Below, one piece after another: positions 8,138 to 16,887 of a stretch of DNA of 64,000 nucleotides. The stretch's first letter is position 1, and each line of letters begins with the position of its first letter. This stretch comes from Gluconacetobacter entanii (lineage in GTDB: Bacteria; Pseudomonadota; Alphaproteobacteria; Acetobacterales; Acetobacteraceae): the NCBI RefSeq assembly GCF_003206495.1, contig NZ_NKUF01000006.1, positions 1-64,000 of the forward strand. Reading direction: 5' to 3'. The translations under genes were made by a program, and so were the position numbers. The notes beneath the pieces were generated by a model. That model did not search any database. It was not told the origin of the DNA and saw nothing but the letters and a program-made list of their open reading frames with translations.

Positions 8138-9372
8138 ACCTTCCTCCGTCCATGCGCCGTGGTCTCCGGGGACTGATGCCCGGAACGCTGGATCATTACC
8201 TGCTGCAGCAGGTCATCCCGCCATTTTCCATCTCACTGGGCGTAGTGATGGCGGCGCTGCTGCTGGAACGGCTTCTGGCACTGTTCAACCTGCTGGCATC
8301 CAATGGCAGCTCGATGAAGACCTTTGTGTCGCTGCTGACGGACCTTGTGCCCCACTATCTCGGGCTGGCGCTGCCGGCGGCCATGTGCGTCAGCGTGTTT
8401 TCGGTCATCCGGCGGATGAGCCAGAACCACGAGATCGAAGCCCTGATGGCCAGTGGCGTGTCCATGTTCCGCATCGCGCGGCCCTTCATCGTCGTGGGGG
8501 CCATCCTCGGCGTGCTCAGCTTCTCGCTTTATGGGTTCATACAGCCTTATGCCCGCTACAATTACCGCTCGGCACTGTATTTCGCCAGTCATAGTGGATG
8601 GGCCCCGCACCTGCAATCGCACATGTTCGCAGCCCCCTCGCACGACCTGATGCTGACGGCGGAAAAGGTGGATGACGCGGGATCACGGATGTTCAAGGTC
8701 TTCATCCGCGACAACAGCAACCATGACCTGACGCGCTACATCACCGCGCGCAAGGGATACCTGTATATCCCCAACAATGACGAGAAGATCCGCCTCGACC
8801 TGGTTGACGGCACCATCATCACCGACCGGCATGACAAAAGCCCGAGCGTGATCCATTTCGACCATACGACGGAACTGTTTTCCCACCACGGGCAACTCGA
8901 CAAGCTGAAGGCCTACCGCACGCGCGGGCAGACGGAACGTGAACTGACGCTGCCCGAACTGTATCGCGGCATCCGCCACGGCATCGACGGGATCAAGCAT
9001 TCCTATCTGGTCGCAGAACTGCATTTCCGCCTTGCGCGCACGGCGGCGATCCCGTTCATCCCCCTGCTGGCCTGTGCGCTGGCGGTCATGGCGAAGCGGC
9101 AGAAGCGCAGCATCGGCCTGCCTGTTGCGGCCATTGCGCTGGTGGGGTTCGACCATACGCTGCAGATGGGTCTCAGCCTTGTGGCGAACGTGCACATGTC
9201 GCCGCTGCTGGTGATCTGGCTGCCGACTCTGGTTTTCGGCACAGGCTGCGTCTGGGCGCTGGTCTGGCGCTGCGGGGGTCTGCGCATCCTGATGATGCCC
9301 GAACATCCCTCCAGCCAGCGTGAACTGTCGCCTGACGGCCTGCCGCGCCGCATCCAGGACGCACGCCCATGA
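8134..9372 (+). CDS. LptF-like permease, second copy for the sphingolipid locus
   Basis: A 412-residue YjgP/YjgQ (LptF/LptG) membrane protein. Three N-terminal membrane segments (about residues 25-135) are followed by a periplasmic jelly-roll of about 140 residues and three C-terminal segments (about 300-385). LptF and LptG form the membrane part of the ABC extractor that lifts lipopolysaccharide from the inner membrane. Its place between a metallophosphoesterase and lipid-modifying enzymes suggests a dedicated partner for sphingolipid export, while the housekeeping lptFG should be elsewhere. No ATPase (LptB) or LptC gene is adjacent, so it may borrow the general LptB. ATGA overlaps at both ends. 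Confidence 0.82.
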   Translation: MNLPPSMRRGLRGLMPGTLDHYLLQQVIPPFSISLGVVMAALLLERLLALFNLLASNGSSMKTFVSLLTDLVPHYLGLALPAAMCVSVFSVIRRMSQNHEIEALMASGVSMFRIARPFIVVGAILGVLSFSLYGFIQPYARYNYRSALYFASHSGWAPHLQSHMFAAPSHDLMLTAEKVDDAGSRMFKVFIRDNSNHDLTRYITARKGYLYIPNNDEKIRLDLVDGTIITDRHDKSPSVIHFDHTTELFSHHGQLDKLKAYRTRGQTERELTLPELYRGIRHGIDGIKHSYLVAELHFRLARTAAIPFIPLLACALAVMAKRQKRSIGLPVAAIALVGFDHTLQMGLSLVANVHMSPLLVIWLPTLVFGTGCVWALVWRCGGLRILMMPEHPSSQRELSPDGLPRRIQDARP

Positions 9373-10487
9373 TCGGCTGGGCACGGCGCACCCTGCTGCC
9401 GGGTGGCAGCGTCCTGGTGGGATATCTGACGCGCGAACTCCTCTCCAAGGTCTTTGCCACCGCCGCCGTCATCATTGCGCTGATGGAGGTCCTGGCCCTG
9501 CTGGAGCAGGTCACGGAGATCATGAGTCGCCATCTCGGCCTGTCGGGGGTGCTGTATTACGCCGTGATCCGCCTGCCCCTGCTGTTTGGCAACGCCATGC
9601 CGCTTGCGGTGCTGATCGGGGCGCTGATCACGCTGGTGCATCTTACAAGCTCGAACGAGATTTCCATCCTGCGTGCGGCGGGCCTTTCGACGCCGGGCCT
9701 GTTCCGCCTGTTCATGCCGGCCGTGCTGGGGCTTGGGCTGCTCTGTGTCGCTGTCGATGACCAGCTTGTCCCACGCAGCGAAATCGCGCAGGCACGGTGG
9801 TGGAACAGCACCAATCCCTCCCCCAATGGGGTCTCCCGCGATGTCTTGTTCCGCACCGGCATGACGCTGGTCAATATCGGCGGCGTGGCGCATGGCGGGC
9901 GGGAACTGCATGACGTGACCGTCTATCGCCGCGAGGATGACGGCAGCCTGCAGAAGGTCATCCACCTGCCGACGGTCCGCTATTTCATCAACCGCTGGAG
10001 CGGGGTGCCCGACCACAGCCTGACGGTGCTCAGCCCCACCCGGGTGGAACAGGCCGACAATACTGATGAAACGCGCCTCGTGCTCGACTGGCCGCAGGCA
10101 CTGACGCCCGATGTGCTGATGCAGCTTTCGGAAAATACGCCGCTCTCGATCTCGACGATGCTGCGTGTCCTGCGTAATGAGTTCCCGTCCAGCCAGTCCC
10201 CGGCATTTTTCATGACCGAAATACTGGGTCGTATCATGTTACCCCTGACATTTACGGTTATGCTGTTATTGGCTATTCCTGTGGTTTATATCCCTCCACG
10301 GGCCGGGACACGCAGTTGGCTGCCTGTCTGGTGCCTGGGTGCAGGTCTGGTGTTTGTCGTGTTTCAGGGGCTGTTGCGGGCTCTTGGCAATGCCGGTACG
10401 CTCCCCTCCGTGGTGGCGGTTTTTGTCGGGATCGTAATTTTCATTCTCGGCGTTGTGACAGTGCTATTGAGGATAGAAGAACGATGA
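9369..10487 (+). CDS. LptG-like permease, partner of the upstream LptF-like protein
   Basis: A 372-residue YjgP/YjgQ-family protein with the 3 membrane segments - periplasmic domain - 3 membrane segments layout (N-terminal block about residues 15-130, C-terminal block about 278-368). The conserved SSNEISILRAAG segment (about 94-105) is the cytoplasmic coupling region. It starts four bases inside the preceding gene and ends overlapping the hydroxylase start, so the LptF/LptG pair is strictly coupled. Together they should form a heterodimeric lipid-extraction channel. Cargo is inferred from context to be a sphingolipid. Confidence 0.82.
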   Translation: MIGWARRTLLPGGSVLVGYLTRELLSKVFATAAVIIALMEVLALLEQVTEIMSRHLGLSGVLYYAVIRLPLLFGNAMPLAVLIGALITLVHLTSSNEISILRAAGLSTPGLFRLFMPAVLGLGLLCVAVDDQLVPRSEIAQARWWNSTNPSPNGVSRDVLFRTGMTLVNIGGVAHGGRELHDVTVYRREDDGSLQKVIHLPTVRYFINRWSGVPDHSLTVLSPTRVEQADNTDETRLVLDWPQALTPDVLMQLSENTPLSISTMLRVLRNEFPSSQSPAFFMTEILGRIMLPLTFTVMLLLAIPVVYIPPRAGTRSWLPVWCLGAGLVFVVFQGLLRALGNAGTLPSVVAVFVGIVIFILGVVTVLLRIEER

Positions 10488-11266
10488 TTACCAGTACCCT
10501 GAAGAACACATCGATCCGGACGGGGCGCAGCTTCGACCTGGGAAAGATGAATCTTCGTCAACTGTGGATTGCCTATCTCACCTATCCGACCATCCTGCTT
10601 TATTTCGCACTGGCACTGTGCAGCTTCGGCATCATGATCCACACGTTCGTGTCATGGCTGCCGGTCGTCATCAGCATCGTGTCGGTTGTCTTCGTCTATC
10701 CGCTGGTATGGTACGCGATTCACCGCTTCATCCTGCACGGGCGGTTCCTCTATCGCCTGAAATGGACATCGGCCCTGTGGAAGCGCATCCATTTCGACCA
10801 TCATCAGGATCCGCACCTGCTCGACGTCCTGTTCGGATCGCCGCTCAATACCATTCCGACCATCGCAATCGTCACCATCCCCATCGGCTTTGCCATCGGG
10901 CAGGCGGCCGGGGCGGCGGCGGCCTTTGGCGCGGGCCTGACGATCACCTGCATTTATGAATTCTTCCACTGTATCCAGCATCTTAACTACAAGCCGAAGA
11001 TGGCGTGGATCCAGCGCATGAAGCAGCGTCACGTGCTGCATCACTTCCACAATGAAAACGGCAATTACGGCATCACCAGCTTCATCGCCGACCGCCTGTT
11101 CCGCAGCTATTACGTCGATGCCAAAAGCTGCACGCGCAGCCCCAGCGTCTTCAACCTCGGCTATGACCAGAACGAGGCGAAGCGCTACCCATGGGTCATG
11201 GACCTGACGGGTTCGCCGCCGCGCGACCGTCCCGATGGTGCGAATCCGAACCGGAACGCCGCATGA
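10484..11266 (+). CDS. Membrane fatty acid hydroxylase / sterol desaturase superfamily protein
   Basis: A 260-residue integral membrane di-iron enzyme. Histidine boxes: HRFILHG (H-x4-H), HFDHHQDPH (H-x2-HH), EFFHCIQHLNY (H-x3-H) and HVLHHFHNE (H-x2-HH). There are two membrane segments before the first box and two between the second and third. ATG 10484 overlaps the LptG-like stop as ATGA; longer in-frame extensions lie inside that gene. In a sphingolipid operon it most likely hydroxylates the acyl chain or the long-chain base (like yeast Scs7/Sur2, the same superfamily). Acetic acid bacteria are known for 2-hydroxy-acyl ceramides, which fits. Confidence 0.82.
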   Translation: MITSTLKNTSIRTGRSFDLGKMNLRQLWIAYLTYPTILLYFALALCSFGIMIHTFVSWLPVVISIVSVVFVYPLVWYAIHRFILHGRFLYRLKWTSALWKRIHFDHHQDPHLLDVLFGSPLNTIPTIAIVTIPIGFAIGQAAGAAAAFGAGLTITCIYEFFHCIQHLNYKPKMAWIQRMKQRHVLHHFHNENGNYGITSFIADRLFRSYYVDAKSCTRSPSVFNLGYDQNEAKRYPWVMDLTGSPPRDRPDGANPNRNAA

Positions 11267-12045
11267 GCACCGATGCGGGGCTGAATGTCCTCATCCTTGC
11301 GGGGAGTCGCCGTGGCGTGCGCGACCCCATGGCGCAGGCGGCCGGCATTTCGCACAAGGCCATCCTGCCGGTCTGTGGCCGCCCGATGATCACGCGGGTC
11401 TGTGATGCCCTGATGCAGGTGCCGGGCGTCAGGCGGATCGTGATCTGTATCGACAGCCCCGACGCCGTGCGCGACGCGGTCCCCCCATCGGTGACGTTCC
11501 TCCCCGAGGCCGCGGGCCCGAGCGCCAGTGTCATGAACGCGCTTGGCGTCCTTGGTGCGCCACTGCTGGTCACTACGGCGGACCATGCCCTGCTGCGCCC
11601 CGAATGGATCAATGGTTTCATCGCCGATTCCACGCGCGCGAACTGTGACATGTCGGCGGGAATCGCGCTTGAGTCGGCCATCATGCGCGACGTGCCCGAT
11701 ACGAAACGCACGATGATCCGTCTGGCCGATGGTGCATTTTCGGGCTGCAACCTGTTTTTCCTGCGCACGCCCGCCGCGATGTCGGTGCTGAAACTGTGGC
11801 AGCGGCTGGAAAATGACCGCAAGCATCCGCTGCGCATGGCGCGCCTGCTGGGCTTGGGCATCCTGCTGCGATTCGTCCTGCGCCGCCTGACACGCACGGA
11901 CGTGTGCGCGCGCATTGGCCAACTGACGGGTGCGCGCGTCAGCCTGATCCCCATTGATGACGGATGCGCCGCCGTGGACGTGGACAAGCCCGCCGATCTC
12001 GACCTGGTCACGCGCCTGATCGGGCGTGAGGCCCCTCCCGCATAG
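11263..12045 (+). CDS. MobA-like NTP transferase, last gene of the sphingolipid chain
   Basis: A 260-residue GT-A/Rossmann nucleotidyltransferase-like protein: VLILAGSRRG (about residues 7-16) near the N-terminus, KAILPVCGRPMI (about 32-43) as sugar-nucleotide pyrophosphorylases have at the NTP site, and TTADHAL (about 103-109) in the position of the metal Asp. It would transfer a nucleotide from an NTP to a phosphorylated small molecule. It starts at ATG 11263 overlapping the hydroxylase stop. One reading is that it makes a CDP- or other NDP-activated headgroup used by the GT-B protein at 470-1609; unproven. Confidence 0.7.
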   Translation: MSTDAGLNVLILAGSRRGVRDPMAQAAGISHKAILPVCGRPMITRVCDALMQVPGVRRIVICIDSPDAVRDAVPPSVTFLPEAAGPSASVMNALGVLGAPLLVTTADHALLRPEWINGFIADSTRANCDMSAGIALESAIMRDVPDTKRTMIRLADGAFSGCNLFFLRTPAAMSVLKLWQRLENDRKHPLRMARLLGLGILLRFVLRRLTRTDVCARIGQLTGARVSLIPIDDGCAAVDVDKPADLDLVTRLIGREAPPA

Positions 12046-12085
12046 GGAAGAGCCGCAATACACCCTGTGACCCACGGTGTGAAAC

Positions 12086-12616
12086 GTGCCATCAGATCTT
12101 CCCATGCGCTCCCCACAACCGGACCTGCCGACCGCCGACATACAACCCGTGATCCGGCGCGCGGTTGCATGTCTGTGCGCGCAGCATGACTGGGCCGTGC
12201 TGCATGAAATGCCCCTGCCCAACGGGCGGCGCGCGGATATCATGGCGCTGTGTCTCGCCGGGCGCCTGACCTGTATTGAGATCAAGTCCGGGCTGCCCGA
12301 TTTCCGCAGTGACCTGAAATGGCCGCAATACCGTCCATGGTGTGATGCGTTCTATTTCGCGGTGCCCCATTCCTTCCCGCAGACGGTCCTGCCTGACGAT
12401 GTGGGCGTGATGGTGGTGGATGTGGCTGCGGCGTCGGGATACGGGCCTGCGATCGCCGATGCGGCCATCATCCGCCCCGCCCCGATGCACAAGCTGGCCC
12501 CCGCCCGGCGACGCAGCGTGACCCACCGTTTCGCCATGCTGGCGGCGCAGCGACTGAACCGGATGGAAGATCCCGCGCTGGCCACAGTGCTGCGCACGGC
12601 GTTACGTTCTGAATGA
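12086..12616 (+). CDS. mmcB: MmcB-family DNA repair protein
   Basis: A 176-residue protein with a PD-(D/E)xK-like core: GRRADIMALC then CIEIKSGLPDFRSDLKW (about residues 44-77). This matches MmcB (DUF1052), a Caulobacter SOS-regulated repair protein. The start is GTG 12086, with ATG 12104 as alternative. The stop overlaps an ATG (12613) in the frame of the following phosphatase, but that gene has a better start downstream. Confidence 0.75.
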   Translation: MPSDLPMRSPQPDLPTADIQPVIRRAVACLCAQHDWAVLHEMPLPNGRRADIMALCLAGRLTCIEIKSGLPDFRSDLKWPQYRPWCDAFYFAVPHSFPQTVLPDDVGVMVVDVAAASGYGPAIADAAIIRPAPMHKLAPARRRSVTHRFAMLAAQRLNRMEDPALATVLRTALRSE

Positions 12617-12651
12617 CCGGCCCCAGCGCCCCTGTAGAAAAAGGAAACACC

Positions 12652-13440
12652 ATGTCCAATCCCATCCTCTGCCGTTTCGAGGCCGCCCGTTCGGTCGTGC
12701 GCGACGCCGCCGCCCTGGCGATGAAGATGCGCCCCGCCCCCGGCGGCCCGCAGGCCACGCAGAAGGCCGCCCAGGACTGGCTGACGGAAACGGACGGCGC
12801 GGTGGAGGCCCTGATCTCCCAGCGGATTGGCGAGCTGTTCCCCGAGGACGGGTTCCAGGGCGAGGAGGAAGGACGCACCCGCACCGGCAGCCTGCGCTGG
12901 GTGGTCGATCCGATCGACGGGACCTCCAACTACGCGCGCTGGCGCAACCGGTGGTGCATCTCGCTTGGGCTGATGGATGGGGACACCCCGGTCGCAGGCA
13001 TTATCGAGGCCCCGGCCCTGCGGGAAACCTATACCGCCGTGCGCGGGCATGGCGCGTTCCTCAACGGGCAGCCGATCCATGCCTCCCCCGTGTCCGACCC
13101 GGCAACCTCCCTGATCGAGATGGGGTGGAGCAACCGCGTCGGACCCGGTGTGTTCCAGCAGAAGATCGACGCCATCCTCGGCCTTGGGGCGATGCCGCGT
13201 TCGGGCGGGTCCGGCGCCATCGCGCTGGCCGAAGTCGCCTGCGGGCGGCAGGATGGCTATCTGGAAATGAGCATCAACCTGTGGGATGTCGCCGCAGCCC
13301 TCGTCCTGCTGGAGGAAGCGGGGGCGCGTGTTTCCCCCTTCCTGCGGGATGGCGGGCTGGACGGGGATGCGACCATCCTTGCCGCCGCGCCCAATATTGC
13401 CGATGCACTGTCACGCGCAGTTGGCGTATCAATGGATTGA
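12652..13440 (+). CDS. Inositol-monophosphatase family protein
   Basis: A 262-residue Li+-sensitive phosphatase-fold protein. Metal-site motifs: GEEEG (about residues 70-74), WVVDPIDGTSNYAR (about 84-97) and the C-terminal SINLWDVAAALVLLEEAG (about 205-222). Family members hydrolyse inositol phosphates, 3'-phosphoadenosine phosphates, histidinol phosphate or fructose bisphosphate; I cannot choose among these. The start at 12652 is supported by AAAAGGAAA just upstream; the in-frame ATG 12613 lacks this. Confidence 0.8.
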   Translation: MSNPILCRFEAARSVVRDAAALAMKMRPAPGGPQATQKAAQDWLTETDGAVEALISQRIGELFPEDGFQGEEEGRTRTGSLRWVVDPIDGTSNYARWRNRWCISLGLMDGDTPVAGIIEAPALRETYTAVRGHGAFLNGQPIHASPVSDPATSLIEMGWSNRVGPGVFQQKIDAILGLGAMPRSGGSGAIALAEVACGRQDGYLEMSINLWDVAAALVLLEEAGARVSPFLRDGGLDGDATILAAAPNIADALSRAVGVSMD

Positions 13441-13557
13441 TGGACGTCGCGCATTGACGTAACCAGCCATCATTCGGCCATGAAAACGGGTCATGTCCCC
13501 CGGCGGGACAGGCCCGCTCATGCCGCGGTCCGGCACGATCGAAAGGGAGCACAAGGC

Positions 13558-14370
13558 GTGCGTAACGGTTTCTTCGTCAAAAGTCTCATGGCCGCAGCCC
13601 TGCTTGCGCTGCCCTGCAATGCCGTCATGGCCGCCACCGCGACCATGGAAAAGGAACAGAACCTTGTCGATAGGGCCACGCTTGCGGTGCGGGACATCTT
13701 TTCCGGGGCGAAGTCCACCAGCAAGATCACGCGCTACCTTGCGCAGGCGCGCGGCGTGATCGTGTGCCCGTCCGTCTTTCGCATGTCCATCGCCTTTGGC
13801 GGCGGCAGCGGCGGATGTGTCCTGCTGACGCGCGATGCGCGCGGTTCATGGTCGGACCCGGCGTTCTATACCATCACCACCTCCAATTTCGGCCTGCAAC
13901 TGGGCATGCAGGACGCCGAGATCATGATGTTCGTCATGACCGACAATGGCGTGCAGTCTCTGCTCGACAGTCAGTTCAAGTTCGGGGCGGATGCCGGGAC
14001 ATCCTTTGCCTCCTCCGGTTCGGGAATCGAGAGCGGGACGGCAGGATCGCATAACACCGACATCATGGGCGTGCAGAAATCAAAGGGCATGTTCGCAGGC
14101 GCCGCCTTGGGCGGATCAAAGCTGAAAGTCAACAGTCCGGCCAACCGCGCCTATTACAACCAGATCGTCGGGCCGGAAGACATCGTGATTTCCATGCGTG
14201 TCAACAATCCGGGGGCAGATCCCCTGCGCAGCGCACTGACCGAGGTCCTGACGGCGGCGCAGGCCAATGTTCCCACCGGTGGCACGGGCACCACGACATC
14301 CAGCAGCCAGCCTGTTGTCCAGCCTGCGCAGGCCGGAGAGGTCCACAGCCAGGACCTGCCCAGCCAGTAA
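13558..14370 (+). CDS. Exported SYLF-domain (DUF500/YsdC) lipid-binding protein
   Basis: A 270-residue secreted protein. GTG 13558 sits 9 bases after AAAGGGAG and begins a signal peptide (MRNGFFVKSLMAAALLALP..., cleavage probably after AVMA-A, residue 24). The SYLF domain follows: ARGVIVCPSVFRMSIAFGGGSG and later SSGSGIESGTAG. SYLF domains bind phosphoinositides in eukaryotes; the bacterial role is unclear. The C-terminal 35 residues are Thr/Ser/Gln-rich. It converges on mltG across a hairpin repeat. Confidence 0.8.
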   Translation: MRNGFFVKSLMAAALLALPCNAVMAATATMEKEQNLVDRATLAVRDIFSGAKSTSKITRYLAQARGVIVCPSVFRMSIAFGGGSGGCVLLTRDARGSWSDPAFYTITTSNFGLQLGMQDAEIMMFVMTDNGVQSLLDSQFKFGADAGTSFASSGSGIESGTAGSHNTDIMGVQKSKGMFAGAALGGSKLKVNSPANRAYYNQIVGPEDIVISMRVNNPGADPLRSALTEVLTAAQANVPTGGTGTTTSSSQPVVQPAQAGEVHSQDLPSQ

Positions 14371-14374
14371 GGGA

Positions 14375-14466
14375 AATTACCAAAAGTTTCCGGGAGCCGC
14401 CTTTTTCCAGGAAGGCGGCGTCCTTCGAAGCTTTTTGAAAAAAGCTTCCCCAAAAAACTTCCGAAT
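14375..14466. repeat. Two-hairpin intergenic repeat, copy A
   Basis: Hairpin 1 pairs 14396-14403 with 14412-14419. Hairpin 2 is the palindrome 14428-14447 (AAGCTTTTT...AAAAAGCTT), followed by a short pyrimidine run and a CAAAAAAC tail. It lies between converging genes (SYLF protein and mltG). Copies B-D share hairpin 2 almost base for base. Likely a bidirectional terminator. Confidence 0.75.
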
Positions 14467-14487
14467 GATTCTCGTTAACAGGCAGTT

Positions 14488-15477
14488 CTATTTGGGGGCC
14501 GATGTCTGGTGCTGCCTGAATGCGCTGACATGCCGGTTGTGATCGCCCAGACTGCTGGCGAAATCATGGCCGCCATGGCCATTGGCCACGAAATACAGCA
14601 TGTCCCCATCCGCCGGATGGGCCGCCGCCTCCAGCGATGCCGCACCGGGGGAGCAGATCGGGCCGGGCGGCAGGCCTGGTATGACATAGGTATTATAGGG
14701 CGTGGGCGTGGTCAGGTCCGTATGTGACAGCGCATGCCCCAGCGGTCCGGCCCCCTGATTGATGCCATAAACCACCGTCGGGTCCGATTGCAGCCGCATT
14801 CCCTGATGCAGGCGGTTGAGGAAGACACGCGCCACCATCGGCCGTTCCTCCGCCACGGCGGTTTCACGCTCGATCATGGAGGCAAGGACCAGCAGCGCCT
14901 GCGGATCCGCAATGGCGGGATCAGGCACCCGCCCGTCCCATGCATGGGACAGCGCACGGGCCATGGCACGCTGCATGCGCTCCAGCAGCGCCGCACGCGA
15001 CATTCCCCATTCATAATCATAGGTCAGGGGCATCACGCTGCCCTCCGCCGGGGGCGTAAACGTCCCGTCCAGCGCGGGCGCATCCGCCAGCAACGCCGCG
15101 ATCTGCAGCGCCGAACGCCCCTCCGGAATGGTCAGGCGATGGATGACCGGCCTGCCATGACGCAGCACGAACAGGGCCTGCTGCATGGACGCATGTGCGG
15201 GAAAGGTCAGTTCAGCGGCATGAAGCGCCCCGTCAGGACGGGTCAGGCGCACCGCAATACGAAAGACGGGATGGGTCCATGCATCATCGGGAAAGACACC
15301 GGCCGCCCGGAGCGAGGCATAGGCGCTGCCTTCCCCTCCCTTGGCCACCACGACCACACGTGCGTCCGGCAACGGGCCGGGACGGGTGAACACCCACATC
15401 CCGAAACCAATACCCGCCAGCCCCGACAGAACCAGAACAAGAAAAACGATACCCAGTCCGGCCAGAACCCTACGCAC
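14488..15477 (-). CDS. mltG: Endolytic murein transglycosylase MltG
   Basis: A 329-residue YceG-like protein: one N-terminal membrane anchor (about residues 5-29), a LysM-like part, then the catalytic domain with LVLASMIERETAVAEERPMVARVFLNRL (catalytic Glu in IERE, about residue 206), LQSDPTVVYG and PYNTYVIPGLPPGPICSPG (about 263-281). It cuts nascent glycan strands in the periplasm. It is the last gene of the fab operon, 51 bases after fabF, an arrangement common in alphaproteobacteria. Confidence 0.92.
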   Translation of the reverse strand: MRRVLAGLGIVFLVLVLSGLAGIGFGMWVFTRPGPLPDARVVVVAKGGEGSAYASLRAAGVFPDDAWTHPVFRIAVRLTRPDGALHAAELTFPAHASMQQALFVLRHGRPVIHRLTIPEGRSALQIAALLADAPALDGTFTPPAEGSVMPLTYDYEWGMSRAALLERMQRAMARALSHAWDGRVPDPAIADPQALLVLASMIERETAVAEERPMVARVFLNRLHQGMRLQSDPTVVYGINQGAGPLGHALSHTDLTTPTPYNTYVIPGLPPGPICSPGAASLEAAAHPADGDMLYFVANGHGGHDFASSLGDHNRHVSAFRQHQTSAPK

Positions 15478-15528
15478 GCCACCCCTTTCGTATCATCCCC
15501 CGTTACCGGGAGGTCTCAGCCCCTGTCT

Positions 15529-16815
15529 TCAGACACCACGCAGGATGATGCTGGCGTTTGTGCCGCCAAAGCCGAAGCTGTTGGACAGGATGGTGTCGAT
15601 GCGACGTGCCTGCGCCTCATGCGCGACACGGTCGATCACGCTCTCCCGCGAGGGGTTGTCGAGGTTGAGCGTCGGCGGCGCGACATTATCGCGAATCGCA
15701 AGGATGGAGTAGATCGCCTCCACCGCGCCCGCGGCACCCAGCAGGTGCCCGATCGCCGACTTGGTGGACGACATCGCAAGCTTGCGCCCGTCATCACCGA
15801 ACAGCCGTTCAACCGCCTCAAGCTCCAGGTCATCGGCCATGGTGGAGGTGCCATGCGCATTGACGTACTGGATGTCGGCCGGCGTCATGCCCGCGCTGCG
15901 CAACGCACCCTGCATGGCGCGGAAGGCACCGTCATGGCCCGCGGCGGGGGCCGTGATGTGATGGGCGTCGCCCGACATCCCGTAACCCACGACCTCGGCA
16001 TAGATTTTCGCACCACGCGCCTTGGCGTGTTCGTATTCTTCCAGAACGACGATGCCCGCACCCTCGCCCATGACAAAGCCGTCACGGTCCCGGTCCCACG
16101 GGCGCGACGCCTTGGCCGGCGTATCGTTGAAATGGGTGGACAGGGCCTTGGCGGAACAGAACCCGGCAATGCCGAGTTCGCACACCGCAGCCTCGGCCCC
16201 GCCGGCCACCATGACGTCGGCATCGCCCAGCATGATCATGCGCGAGGCATCGCCAATGGCATGCACGCCGGTGGCGCAGGCCGTCACGACGGAATGGTTC
16301 GGCCCCTTGAACCCGTATTTGATGGAGACATGCCCCGAAACAAGGTTGATCAGCGCGGAAGGAATGAAGAAGGGCGACAGGCGCCGCGCGCGACCTTCCT
16401 TGACCGTGACCGATGCCTCGTAAATCGTCTGAAGACCACCGATCCCGGCGCCGATCATGACACCGGTGCGGCAGCGTTCTTCCTCGGTCTCGGGCTTCCA
16501 GCCGGAATCCTCGACCGCTTCGGTTGCTGCCACCAGTCCGAGATGGATGAAACGGTCCATCTTCTTCTGGTCCTTGACAGGAACCCAGTCGGAAAGAGTC
16601 AGGCAGTTTTCTTCGGTGGGCCCGGCCGGGACTTCGCCTGCGACCTGCGCTGGCAATCCTGACGGATCGAACGCGGAAATGCGGCCAAAGCCGTTTTCCC
16701 CCGCCACCAGACGTGACCAGTTATGTTCAATCCCCAGCCCGAGCGGACTGACGATGCCCATACCGGTCACAACAACGCGTCGCTGTTTCGACGCCAATCC
16801 GGCAGACTGTATCAA
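15529..16815 (-). CDS. fabF: Beta-ketoacyl-ACP synthase II
   Basis: A 428-residue condensing enzyme with the Cys-His-His triad: VTACATGVHAIG (about Cys 180), VNAHGTSTMADD and SAIGHLLGAAGAVEA. It elongates acyl-ACP with malonyl-ACP. The likely start is TTG 16815, behind GGGAGCAGG; no ATG occurs before the RRVVVTGMG core. It lies 72 bases downstream of acpP. Confidence 0.95.
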   Translation of the reverse strand: MIQSAGLASKQRRVVVTGMGIVSPLGLGIEHNWSRLVAGENGFGRISAFDPSGLPAQVAGEVPAGPTEENCLTLSDWVPVKDQKKMDRFIHLGLVAATEAVEDSGWKPETEEERCRTGVMIGAGIGGLQTIYEASVTVKEGRARRLSPFFIPSALINLVSGHVSIKYGFKGPNHSVVTACATGVHAIGDASRMIMLGDADVMVAGGAEAAVCELGIAGFCSAKALSTHFNDTPAKASRPWDRDRDGFVMGEGAGIVVLEEYEHAKARGAKIYAEVVGYGMSGDAHHITAPAAGHDGAFRAMQGALRSAGMTPADIQYVNAHGTSTMADDLELEAVERLFGDDGRKLAMSSTKSAIGHLLGAAGAVEAIYSILAIRDNVAPPTLNLDNPSRESVIDRVAHEAQARRIDTILSNSFGFGGTNASIILRGV

Positions 16816-16887
16816 CCCGACCTGCTCCCTGAATCTGACAATACCTGACTGTTTCTTTACTCAAGCCTCAAAAGCTGCAAACGCAGC

